This document shows positions 9,203 to 16,589 of a DNA stretch of 64,000 bases, piece by piece. The notes below the pieces were generated by a model, which was not told the origin of the DNA, searched no databases, and worked only from the letters and a program-made list of their open reading frames with translations. Source of the DNA: Chryseobacterium jejuense. GTDB lineage: Bacteria; Bacteroidota; Bacteroidia; Flavobacteriales; Weeksellaceae. The position numbers were made by a program, and so were the translations under genes. Where the stretch lies: contig NZ_FNEG01000004.1 of NCBI RefSeq assembly GCF_900100075.1, positions 578,375 through 642,374 on the forward strand. The letters are read 5' to 3'. How positions within the stretch are numbered: position 1 is the stretch's first letter; each line of letters begins with the position of its first letter.

Positions 9203-10798
9203 TTATTTCATTAATGGCAAAAAACATATAAACTTTTCACCATCTACAGAAATATGAAGCGGATTTTCTCTAAAATACTCATAAACCTGATTCAAATAAT
9301 CAATTCCGAATTTTTCTCCCTGCACTCCTTCCGTTTTGGGCTGATAGGTATTCTTTACTGTGATCCCTTTTCTTTCTACTTCTATTGTAATTTCCAAAGG
9401 TTGATCTATTGTCGCAACATTATGTTTTATAGCGTTTTCCGTGACAATCTGAAGAGATAAATAGGGAATTCGTTTCTTTAAGCTTTCAGGATCTTTTACG
9501 ATAAGCTGGAAATTCAGTTCTTCATCAAACCTACTTTTCAAAAGCTCCATATATTTCTGAATAAAATCAATTTCCTTGGAAACAGGTACTATATTTCCCT
9601 TTGGTGGAACAATCAGGTATCTGTAGATCTTCGAAAGATTCATTGTAAACTTCTGGGCGTTCTCCTTATTAATTCCAATCAACATATATAAAGAGTTCAA
9701 AGAATTGAACAGAAAATGCGGGTTGATATTATTCTTAAGCTGCTGCAACTGGTTAATGACTTCCGCTTTATGCATTTTTTCATTCTCTATCAATAGCAGA
9801 TTTTTCTCGGACTGTATCTTTTCTTTTTCCTTATAAGCTATACTGGTAGACCTCTGGAATAAAATGAAAACAGTAACAATCATAAATAAAGCCGCCAGGA
9901 ATATATAAACCGTATAGGTTTTTACTTTATCGATATTTTCATCCGTAATAAAGTTGACATAATTTACCACTGCATATCCATCAAAATTGTCCGTTTTCAA
10001 AGGTTTTATAAAGCGAGTGACTTCCATTGCCAAATATTCTGAGTTGGCCAACCCTTCTGTATATCCTGATTTTACATTACTGCATAAAGTGTCTTTTGCC
10101 TTAATATCTGTAAAGTTGAAAATATTCTTCCCGATATACTTTTTTTCAGGATGGGTAATACAGACTCCTTCTTTGGTAAAAACATAAGCATAGGTATTGG
10201 AGCTTTTATCTACATTGGTAAAATATTGATGAAGATCATCCAAACTTACAGTAGAACCATAATACAGAACATTTTTCTGCGGCAATACTAGAGAGTCATA
10301 ACTTACCCAGAACATACTGTCTTTACGGCTTATTAAAAGATCTTTGAAGTGACCGGAACCACTATTTTTTATGGCAATAGATCCTCCTTCTTTATTTCTC
10401 TCCTTGAAAATACCGGATAATGGATTATTACTTTCATATTTTCCTGTTTTACTATTGTCGTAATAATACCAACTATAGGTTAGCAGGTTTCTTTTTTTGT
10501 TTAAATCATTTAAAACCAGAGAATAATCTCTATAATTTTTCAATCCGTCTTTTTGAATCAACTCACGAAGCAGATATTGATAATCTTCAATATTCCTGAA
10601 TTCGCTTTCCACAGATTCATATTTTCTGAAGAAAGTCTTTTTCGCAAAGTCTTCATTATTTTTACGATTATCTTCGGCAATTAAATGACTTAAAACAGCA
10701 AAAGCCACAACTGCAATCAAACAGGTGGATAAAGCGGCAACGTAAATAGATTTTTGGGATAAGGCGTGTTTAAAGCTAATATTCAATTTCTTCTGCAT
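9203..10798 (-). CDS. LytS-type sensor histidine kinase with extracytoplasmic sensor domain
   Basis: A 531-residue membrane kinase. The first membrane segment is at about residues 18-40 (YVAALSTCLIAVVAFAVLSH) and the second at about 292-314 (YIFLAALFMIVTVFILF). Between them lies a roughly 250-residue periplasmic domain that resembles a Cache-type sensor (YAYVFTKEGVCITHPEKKYI, a PAS-like strand pattern). The cytoplasmic part has a His_kinase domain with the phospho-acceptor in NPHFLFNSLNSLYML (about 357-371) and an HATPase N-box (IVTENAIKHN). The G-rich lid is short (GEKFGIDYLNQ), as in LytS/YehU kinases. It heads the block that ends with the LytTR regulator 7.4 kb downstream, so the two are the probable cognate pair. 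The signal could be a peptide or amino acid, which Cache domains often bind; that is inference. Confidence 0.9.
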   Translation of the reverse strand: MQKKLNISFKHALSQKSIYVAALSTCLIAVVAFAVLSHLIAEDNRKNNEDFAKKTFFRKYESVESEFRNIEDYQYLLRELIQKDGLKNYRDYSLVLNDLNKKRNLLTYSWYYYDNSKTGKYESNNPLSGIFKERNKEGGSIAIKNSGSGHFKDLLISRKDSMFWVSYDSLVLPQKNVLYYGSTVSLDDLHQYFTNVDKSSNTYAYVFTKEGVCITHPEKKYIGKNIFNFTDIKAKDTLCSNVKSGYTEGLANSEYLAMEVTRFIKPLKTDNFDGYAVVNYVNFITDENIDKVKTYTVYIFLAALFMIVTVFILFQRSTSIAYKEKEKIQSEKNLLLIENEKMHKAEVINQLQQLKNNINPHFLFNSLNSLYMLIGINKENAQKFTMNLSKIYRYLIVPPKGNIVPVSKEIDFIQKYMELLKSRFDEELNFQLIVKDPESLKKRIPYLSLQIVTENAIKHNVATIDQPLEITIEVERKGITVKNTYQPKTEGVQGEKFGIDYLNQVYEYFRENPLHISVDGEKFICFLPLMK

Positions 10799-10885
10799 TC
10801 TATTTTCTTACACAGAAAACCTTAACAATGCTGGAGTAAAGCCTATATTTTTTAAGATCGCCTCTGTAGATAAATTATTCGTTTG

Positions 10886-10893
10886 CAAAGATA
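10886..10893 (-). promoter_or_regulatory. -7 box TATCTTTG upstream of the sensor kinase
   Basis: On the minus strand this reads TATCTTTG, a perfect TAnnTTTG, about 88 bases upstream of the kinase ATG at 10798. The leader would be roughly 80 nt. No clear -33 TTG is seen. Confidence 0.45.
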
Positions 10894-10998
10894 TAACAAA
10901 GATCTCAGGACCATTTAGTGAATTAAAATTATCTTAAAATTTGCTCTGAATATGACTTATTTCTGATCAAAAATTCAGAAGAAAAGTAGCTTTGTTAA

Positions 10999-11031
10999 AA
11001 AAAACAAAAACTGTCACCATTGTGACAGTTT
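10999..11031 (-). terminator. Intrinsic terminator after the isochorismatase-like gene
   Basis: A 10-bp perfect stem (11008-11017 AAACTGTCAC with 11022-11031) with a 4-base loop is followed on the minus strand by a T-rich run. It lies 27 bases past the stop at 11058. Confidence 0.85.
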
Positions 11032-11057
11032 CAAAACTTTCAGGATTTCAAAACTTT

Positions 11058-11624
11058 CTACAAGCTTTTTAATAATTCTTCAGCATTCAGAACCGTTGCA
11101 AATTCTTCATTTAAATTGGCCAATGCCATAAGATGAACCAGTTCTGCATCATATTTTTCTCCATGTATTCCTATTCTATCAAAAGCAGCTGTAGCATCTG
11201 AAATAACATACGTTTCATATCCGAAGTTTCCTGCCATTCTTGTTGTTGTAGAAACACAATGATTGGTTGTAATTCCTAAAATCACTACTGTATTTATTTT
11301 CTGAGTGTCTAATTTTTCTTTCAGATCTGTTCCTATAAAAGCACTGTTGACGTTTTTGGTGATAATATATTCACCCTGTTGAGGTAAGACGTTCTCATTA
11401 AATTCAAATCCCGAATTAGACTCATGCAATTTAGATTGAGGATTGGCTGAACTGTGTCGGATATGAAATATTGGCAAATTTAATTCCCGCCATCTTTCCA
11501 GTATTCTCCCACTTATTTTTTCTGCATCTTTATTATTTCTATTGCCACCCCAATAGTTTTCATCAAAAAATCCTTTTTGAATATCTATTAGGATTAAAGC
11601 CGGTTTTTTTTCTCGCAATTTCAT
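11058..11624 (-). CDS. Isochorismatase-family cysteine hydrolase
   Basis: A 188-residue cytosolic hydrolase of the isochorismatase-like fold. The expected Asp-Lys-Cys triad is visible: D14 (LILIDIQKGFF), K90 (IITKNVNSAF) and C123 (GITTNHCVSTTTRM), the last preceded by the cis-peptide-type TT. The length is normal for stand-alone family members. Members hydrolyse amides or vinyl ethers (nicotinamide, carbamoyl groups, isochorismate) and sequence alone does not set the substrate. No siderophore genes lie nearby, so isochorismate is unlikely. It is encoded 12 bases after the esterase gene and shares its transcript, and it is followed by a strong terminator. Control by the divergent HxlR regulator is inferred. 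Confidence 0.88.
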   Translation of the reverse strand: MKLREKKPALILIDIQKGFFDENYWGGNRNNKDAEKISGRILERWRELNLPIFHIRHSSANPQSKLHESNSGFEFNENVLPQQGEYIITKNVNSAFIGTDLKEKLDTQKINTVVILGITTNHCVSTTTRMAGNFGYETYVISDATAAFDRIGIHGEKYDAELVHLMALANLNEEFATVLNAEELLKSL

Positions 11625-11636
11625 TTGTTTTCATTT

Positions 11637-12581
11637 TTATTTGAATAATTTACTCATCATAAATTTTTTATATTCATTGGTTAAAGGGCAGTCAAAAAGA
11701 TCGAATACATGCACTGCTCCGGGAACCACCCATAATTCGGTAGCAACACCTGCCTGATATAAAAGTTGGGAAAACTCAATTCCTTCGTCTCTTAAAGGAT
11801 CAAGCTCACAGGCCACGATGGTAGTTTGAGGCAATGCAGAGAAATTACGATAATGAGTAAGGTCTGAATAGGTAATACTCTTATTCCTATTTTCTTTCCC
11901 AAGAAAATGCTGCCATGCTATTTCAGCATACTTTCTGCTCCATAACGGTGAATCTGTAAATTCCTGCATAGATGGTGTATTCAATCCGTTATGAATAACC
12001 GGATATAATAAAAACTGATGTTTTATATTATCAATATTCTGATCAGCCGCCATCTGAGTAACTGCTGCTGCCAAATGTCCTCCGGCACTCGCTCCGGAAA
12101 TAGTAAGATTTTCAGGATCAATCCCCAATTGAGGCCCGCCATTATCTATCACCCACTTTAAAGTATCAAAACCATCCAAAACAGGTATAGGAAACTTATG
12201 TTGAGGGGTTAATCTGTAATCTACCGATACAATGGTTGCCTGTAATCCATCTGCTATTTCAAACATCTGGCTGTCCACCTGCTCCGGCAAACCAAAAACA
12301 TAACCGCCGCCATGAAAATAAATCAACGTTTTATTCCTGTTGAATTTTTCCGGCTGATAAATATGCAATCGTATTTCTTCCCCATCCACTGAGCTTGGAA
12401 TGAAAATGTCTTTCACCTTAATATAATCCGGCCGTTTAACAGGATTAGCTTTTGAAAATTCTATTCTTTCCTTTTGGATCACTTCAGGAGCGTTCAAAAA
12501 TATATTCTCATCAAGTTCCAACGAGTACGGAATACTTTCAATACTAGCTCTTAGCTCTTTATTAATTCTATTTAAATCCAT
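11637..12581 (-). CDS. Alpha/beta hydrolase, hormone-sensitive-lipase family
   Basis: A 314-residue cytosolic esterase/lipase-like enzyme. The HSL-family oxyanion motif HGGG is at residues 90-93 (IYFHGGGYVFG). The nucleophile S165 lies in GASAGGH, D261 in CELDPLRDEG and H291 in GAVHVFD, so the full Ser-Asp-His triad is present. Length and motif spacing match HSL/family IV esterases such as Aes. It is the first gene of a two-gene minus-strand operon with the cysteine hydrolase, divergent from the HxlR regulator. A 16-bp palindrome sits 30 bases upstream of its start. The natural substrate is unknown; HxlR-controlled hydrolase pairs often deal with small xenobiotics or aldehyde/quinone stress, which is inference. 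Confidence 0.9.
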   Translation of the reverse strand: MDLNRINKELRASIESIPYSLELDENIFLNAPEVIQKERIEFSKANPVKRPDYIKVKDIFIPSSVDGEEIRLHIYQPEKFNRNKTLIYFHGGGYVFGLPEQVDSQMFEIADGLQATIVSVDYRLTPQHKFPIPVLDGFDTLKWVIDNGGPQLGIDPENLTISGASAGGHLAAAVTQMAADQNIDNIKHQFLLYPVIHNGLNTPSMQEFTDSPLWSRKYAEIAWQHFLGKENRNKSITYSDLTHYRNFSALPQTTIVACELDPLRDEGIEFSQLLYQAGVATELWVVPGAVHVFDLFDCPLTNEYKKFMMSKLFK

Positions 12582-12610
12582 AACATCATCATATAAAAAA
12601 TCTATAAGAA

Positions 12611-12626
12611 TAGGATATATATCCTA
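12611..12626. promoter_or_regulatory. 16-bp perfect palindrome, candidate HxlR operator
   Basis: TAGGATATATATCCTA is a perfect palindrome in the 134-bp gap between the divergent hydrolase operon (ATG at 12581) and the HxlR gene (ATG at 12716). A dimeric winged-helix regulator encoded beside such a site commonly autoregulates and controls the divergent genes. The operator role is inference. Confidence 0.55.
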
Positions 12627-12715
12627 TATTCTGTGTTTAATTTGTAAATTTAAATCATCAATGCTGTATAGCACAAGTGTACAAAAGATTGTATGAAGCG
12701 AACAAAAATGTTAGT

Positions 12716-13078
12716 ATGAGTATTAAAGAATCATCCACCAATAACGAGAATAAAAAAACAATGGAATCCTGTTGTTCCGAAATATATGCCGTTAACCTGA
12801 TTAGCGGACGATGGATTCTTTCCATCTGTTATCAGCTTAAACAGGAAAGGCTGAGATTTGTTGAGCTAAAAAACAGAATTCCTAATATTTCCGAAAGGAT
12901 GCTCACCCTACAGCTGAAAAAAATGGAACAGGAAAATCTCGTGATAAAAACAGTGTATGCTGAGGTTCCGCCCCGAGTGGAATATGAATTATCTGAAATA
13001 GGAAAAAAATTGCTTCCGGTGCTCAGCCAGCTTGAACTTTGGGGTAAAGAACATAAAGAATCTAAGAAAAAGGACTAA
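12716..13078 (+). CDS. HxlR-family winged-helix transcriptional regulator
   Basis: A 120-residue DNA-binding protein from the ATG at 12716; a GTG at 12677 would add 13 residues that do not fit the family. The family core is clear: CCSEIYAVNLISGRWILSI corresponds to the typical CP...LIGGKW start, followed by FVELKNRIPNISERMLTLQL (recognition helix) and a wing (AEVPPRVEYELSEIGKKLLP). Adjacent cysteines precede the winged helix. Single reactive cysteines in that region sense electrophiles in relatives such as HypR and YodB, so thiol sensing is possible but not shown. It is divergent from the esterase/isochorismatase operon and probably represses it through the palindrome at 12611-12626. Confidence 0.88.
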   Translation: MSIKESSTNNENKKTMESCCSEIYAVNLISGRWILSICYQLKQERLRFVELKNRIPNISERMLTLQLKKMEQENLVIKTVYAEVPPRVEYELSEIGKKLLPVLSQLELWGKEHKESKKKD

Positions 13079-13244
13079 TCATTTTATTATGGTAAAAAAT
13101 AAAATAAAGTAACTCCACTCTATTCAAAAAAAATCAGGACCTAAAGCTGGAAGTCTTAAAATTAGTTAATATCAACATTCAAATTCCGATTCCATCTTTT
13201 ATATTTTGAAAATTATTTATCTTCGCTTCAAATCTTATTTGAAA

Positions 13245-14420
13245 ATGAAGAAGATCATCTCCGGGATATCTATTGTTTGCTCTATCATCATCTCTGCTCA
13301 AGAGACTATACAGTTTCAGGAACTACCATTTAAAGAAATTATAGCAAAAGCCAAAAAAGAAAAGAAGCTGGTTTTTATTGATGCGTATGCTTCCTGGTGT
13401 GGACCATGCAAAATGATGGAAAAAAATGTTTTTCCTCAGAAATCCGTGAGAGAATATTTCAATACCAACTTCATTAATGCAAGATTTGACATGGAAAAAG
13501 GTGAAGGAAGAGATCTTGCTGCCAAATTTGGAGTTAGATCTTACCCTACTTATCTTTTCCTGAATGGTGAAGGCGAACTTGTTTCCAGAAATACAGGCTA
13601 TATGGAAGAAAGTATGTTTGTAGCGATGGCTCAGGATATCAATTCACAGGGAAATAAAAAAGGTTCTCTGAAAGAAAGGTTTGCTAACGGAGAAAAAGAT
13701 CCCGATTTCCTGATCAATATTATGAAGCTTAATTCTGATACGGATTACGAGTTTGCAAAAAAAGCCTCTGAAAGATATTTTGAAAACAAAAAAGCAGCCG
13801 ATCCTCTTTCAAAGGAAGAAATAGGATATATGTTATTTTTCCTGAAGTCTACAGAAGATTCCAATTATAAAGCCTTTGCTTCCAGAAAAGCAGAAATTAT
13901 TAAATTTCTTCCTGAAGAAACATACAACGAATTTGATGGCCAGTTAAAGCTATCAAAAATCGTAGAACAATCCATTGATGATAAAAACAAAAAAATCAAT
14001 GATGGGTATTTTATGAAAATGGCTGAACCCTTGGTAGGAAAACAAACCGCCGTTACAAAACTCAGCCAGACCAAGCTTCATTACTACGAGTTAAATGCTA
14101 ATTTCCCGGAATACGAAAAAGCAGCTTTGGATTACTATAAAAATCCAGAAACTTTCAATCCTGATGAGCTTTTAAGAGCCGCATGGGTATTTGCAGATCA
14201 TGTACAAACACAGTCCTCTTTAAAAAAGGCAACTGAATGGGCGGAAAAGTCTGTAATGAGAGGAGAAACTTCAGAAAACACCTATATCTTAGCTAAACTT
14301 TATTTATTAACAGGAAATAAAGATATGGCAAAAAATTACGCTGAAATGTCTAGAAACATGGCCGTTCAGGCTAACCGAGATTCCAAATTAGCGGAAGAAT
14401 TATTAAAGCAAATAAAATAA
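13245..14420 (+). CDS. Exported thioredoxin-like protein with C-terminal helical repeats
   Basis: A 391-residue protein when started at the ATG at 13245, which gives a proper signal peptide (MKKIISGISIVCSIIISAQ); an upstream TTG at 13206 is not needed. The thioredoxin-like domain spans about residues 20-140. Its active site is WCGPC with C52 and C55 (AYASWCGPCKMMEKNVFPQ), and the cis-Pro region is VRSYPTYLF. The remaining 250 residues are alpha-helical and TPR-like (ENTYILAKLYLLTGNKDMAK near the end). It probably reduces or isomerises periplasmic disulfides or serves as a DUF255-like reductant in the envelope. The DUF3575 gene starts 7 bases after its stop, so they are co-transcribed. Confidence 0.85.
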   Translation: MKKIISGISIVCSIIISAQETIQFQELPFKEIIAKAKKEKKLVFIDAYASWCGPCKMMEKNVFPQKSVREYFNTNFINARFDMEKGEGRDLAAKFGVRSYPTYLFLNGEGELVSRNTGYMEESMFVAMAQDINSQGNKKGSLKERFANGEKDPDFLINIMKLNSDTDYEFAKKASERYFENKKAADPLSKEEIGYMLFFLKSTEDSNYKAFASRKAEIIKFLPEETYNEFDGQLKLSKIVEQSIDDKNKKINDGYFMKMAEPLVGKQTAVTKLSQTKLHYYELNANFPEYEKAALDYYKNPETFNPDELLRAAWVFADHVQTQSSLKKATEWAEKSVMRGETSENTYILAKLYLLTGNKDMAKNYAEMSRNMAVQANRDSKLAEELLKQIK

Positions 14421-14427
14421 ACACTTG

Positions 14428-15054
14428 ATGAAATACAGAGTATTAATGGGAGCTTTGGCATTCCTGAGCATAGGTTCACTAAAGGCTCAGGAGCAGGAAC
14501 AAAGCGAAGAGAAAAGTTTATATGTAAAGGGAAATGCTCTTTTTCTACCAATAGGTATTTTCAATTTAGGTATAGAAAAACAAATTAGTCCTAAATATAC
14601 CCTTCAGGGAGATGTCTTTATCTCACCGTGGAAGTCTTTCGCGGGACATGAATTACAATATTATTCTGTTTCAGCAGAAGGAAGATATTATTTCAAAGAG
14701 GCTTTCAAGCATTGGTATATAGGGGCTAACCTTTCTGTTGCTGCTTACAAAGCTTCAAAATGGAACTATTGGAATGATAATATCACTCAAAAAGATGACG
14801 GAGAATATATTATGAATTCTAATCTTTATCAAAAAGGATATTCTATCATGTTAGGAGTTACGGGTGGATATCAGTTTCAATTGTCTGAACGTTGGAATCT
14901 TGACCTGTATGCTACGATAGGTACTGCACAAAGTTTTTATAAAGGATATGACAGAACCACAGGAAAACGTTATGACTCTCCAGAGAATTTTAACAAAAGT
15001 GGTGAAATTATACCCTACAGAGGAGGTGTAATGATCTCTTACAAATTTAAATAA
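14428..15054 (+). CDS. DUF3575-family outer-membrane beta-barrel protein
   Basis: A 208-residue exported protein started at the ATG at 14428, immediately after an in-frame TTG. The signal peptide is MKYRVLMGALAFLSIGSLKA. The mature part has alternating amphipathic strands typical of DUF3575 proteins: LYVKGNALFLPIGIFNLGIE, YYSVSAEGRYYFKEAFKHWY, GYSIMLGVTGGYQFQL, and a closing strand GGVMISYKFK. The C-terminal aromatic strand supports an 8- to 10-stranded barrel. Function is unknown for the family. It lies 7 bases after the thioredoxin-like gene and 4 bases before a small membrane protein, so the three form an operon. Confidence 0.82.
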   Translation: MKYRVLMGALAFLSIGSLKAQEQEQSEEKSLYVKGNALFLPIGIFNLGIEKQISPKYTLQGDVFISPWKSFAGHELQYYSVSAEGRYYFKEAFKHWYIGANLSVAAYKASKWNYWNDNITQKDDGEYIMNSNLYQKGYSIMLGVTGGYQFQLSERWNLDLYATIGTAQSFYKGYDRTTGKRYDSPENFNKSGEIIPYRGGVMISYKFK

Positions 15055-15058
15055 TACA

Positions 15059-15265
15059 ATGAAGCCATTCGGAAAAAATCATATTATCATTTCAGTGATC
15101 ACTTTTGTGATCCTATTTTTAATGAATTATCTGGGAAATGATCTTCCAGACAAAACACAAAGAGCCTTGTTAACTGCCTTTGCAGGTGTTGTAGGTTTAA
15201 CGATTGGACTCTTTATATTAAATAAGGGCAAGAACGATAAAACTCCACCCCAAAATTTTGATTAA
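15059..15265 (+). CDS. Small two-helix membrane protein
   Basis: A 68-residue protein with two predicted membrane helices, at about residues 9-26 (IIISVITFVILFLMNYL) and 38-55 (ALLTAFAGVVGLTIGLFIL), joined by a short charged turn (GNDLPDKTQR). The tail is hydrophilic and proline-containing. I do not recognise the family. It starts 4 bases after the DUF3575 stop and so is probably translated from the same mRNA. An inner-membrane location is inferred. Confidence 0.7.
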   Translation: MKPFGKNHIIISVITFVILFLMNYLGNDLPDKTQRALLTAFAGVVGLTIGLFILNKGKNDKTPPQNFD

Positions 15266-15285
15266 AAAGTTGGAAGACGGAAACT

Positions 15286-15344
15286 GGAAGCTGGAAGTTA
15301 TTTTTAGTCATATTTTTTTGTGACCATCATAACTTCCAGCTTTC
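15286..15344. terminator. Long inverted repeat between convergent genes
   Basis: GGAAGCTGGAAGTTAT (15286-15301) is complementary to ATAACTTCCAGCTTTC (15329-15344) with one mismatch and a 27-base loop. It lies between the small membrane gene and the convergent muramidase gene. It may act as a bidirectional terminator, or it may be a copy of a dispersed repeat, since related GGAAGCTGGA text occurs near 579. Confidence 0.5.
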
Positions 15345-15388
15345 AATTTTACAAATCAATATCTCTTCTTCTGGATTGATATTTATGA

Positions 15389-16585
15389 TTAATCTTCGTA
15401 TACTACATATCGGGTTCTGATCTTTTCAAAATCTTCAAGATCCTTCTTCCATGAAGATTTAATCTCCGGAATTGATTTTCCGGCAATAATCTGCTTTCTG
15501 AATTCATCAGTTCCGGAAAGAGTATCAAACCAAAGATTTTTCAAAAAGAAATCCAGTTGAGGATTTTTGTAGTTCTGATATGCCTTAATCACCCATTCAA
15601 GGTTCAGTTCTCTTAAATCCTTAGAATAGTTGGACAGATCTTCTCCATAACATAATTTACCGTTCAAAAATGGATCTTTAGCTCCGTAACTTGGTTTTGG
15701 AGTAAACTTATAAGGAAGGCTTTCCGTCCATGGTGAACCATAAATCTGGAAAGGTTGATCTGTACCTCTTCCCACAGAAACCTGAGTTCCTTCAAAGAAG
15801 CATAAACTTGGATATAAATTGATGGCTTTATCGTTGGGTAGGTTTGGAGATGGTTTATCCAACATCGGATACCGTTGTTTTTTATGGTAATTCTTCATCT
15901 GGACCAAAGTATATTTCGCCTGAACTCCATTTTTCAGCCACTTTTCTCCATTCACCATTTTTCCGTATTCACCAATAGTAAGACCATATACTACCGGAAC
16001 TTCATGCATTCCCACGAAACTTGTCCATTTCTTTTTCAAAACAGGACCGTCAGTATAGCCATCATGTGGGTTAGGGCGATCCAGAACCATTACTTCAACG
16101 TTATTTTCAGCACCCGCTTCCATAAGATAAGTTAGAGTAGAAATATAAGTATAGAATCTTACCCCTACATCCTGAATATCAAAAACCACAAGATCTATTC
16201 CTGCCAATTGTTCAGGTTTCGGCTTTTTATTACTTGCATACAGGGAAACAATTGGAATTCCGGTCTTCACATCTACTCCGTTTTTCACTTTGGCTCCCGC
16301 ATCTGCATCACCTCTGAAACCATGTTCTGGTGCAAAAATAGCTTTAATCTTCACTCCGTTTTTCACTAAAAAGTCCACCAAATGAGTTCTGTCACTCATC
16401 AAACCTGTCTGATTCGTCACCACACCAATGGTTTTGCCTTCTAATAAAGGTAAATACAGCTCAGGTTGATCTGCCCCGGTTTTAAAATCCGGTTGAACTT
16501 GAGTTTGAGAATAATATTGATTGAATACTCCTAAAAAAATTAGGCAAATCAGAAGTAAATTTTTAATTTTGAAATCTAAATTCAT
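15389..16585 (-). CDS. DUF1343 protein, NamZ-type exo-beta-N-acetylmuramidase
   Basis: A 398-residue exported protein from the ATG at 16585; a longer reading from 16807 would read through the divergent gene and lacks a signal. The signal peptide is MNLDFKIKNLLLICLIFLGV and so on. Family landmarks are GKTIGVVTNQTGLM, KAIFAPEHGFRGDADAGAKV, LVVFDIQDVGVRFYTYISTL and MVLDRPNPHDGY, all typical of DUF1343/YbbC. Characterised members (NamZ) remove terminal MurNAc from peptidoglycan fragments for cell-wall recycling. The divergent permease starts 4 bases away, and each gene's -7 box lies inside the other's coding or start region. Confidence 0.88.
   Translation of the reverse strand: MNLDFKIKNLLLICLIFLGVFNQYYSQTQVQPDFKTGADQPELYLPLLEGKTIGVVTNQTGLMSDRTHLVDFLVKNGVKIKAIFAPEHGFRGDADAGAKVKNGVDVKTGIPIVSLYASNKKPKPEQLAGIDLVVFDIQDVGVRFYTYISTLTYLMEAGAENNVEVMVLDRPNPHDGYTDGPVLKKKWTSFVGMHEVPVVYGLTIGEYGKMVNGEKWLKNGVQAKYTLVQMKNYHKKQRYPMLDKPSPNLPNDKAINLYPSLCFFEGTQVSVGRGTDQPFQIYGSPWTESLPYKFTPKPSYGAKDPFLNGKLCYGEDLSNYSKDLRELNLEWVIKAYQNYKNPQLDFFLKNLWFDTLSGTDEFRKQIIAGKSIPEIKSSWKKDLEDFEKIRTRYVVYED
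16564..16571 (+). promoter_or_regulatory. -7 box TAATTTTG for the LolC/E-like permease
   Basis: This is a perfect TAnnTTTG located inside the signal-peptide codons of the divergent muramidase. It lies 19 bases before the proposed TTG start at 16590. It supports that start rather than an ATG further upstream. Confidence 0.5.
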
Positions 16586-16589
16586 AAGC

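Noticed and set aside
11058..11624. Isochorismatase for siderophore synthesis
   Set aside because: The catalytic triad fits the broad superfamily, but there are no siderophore biosynthesis genes nearby and the protein pairs with an esterase.
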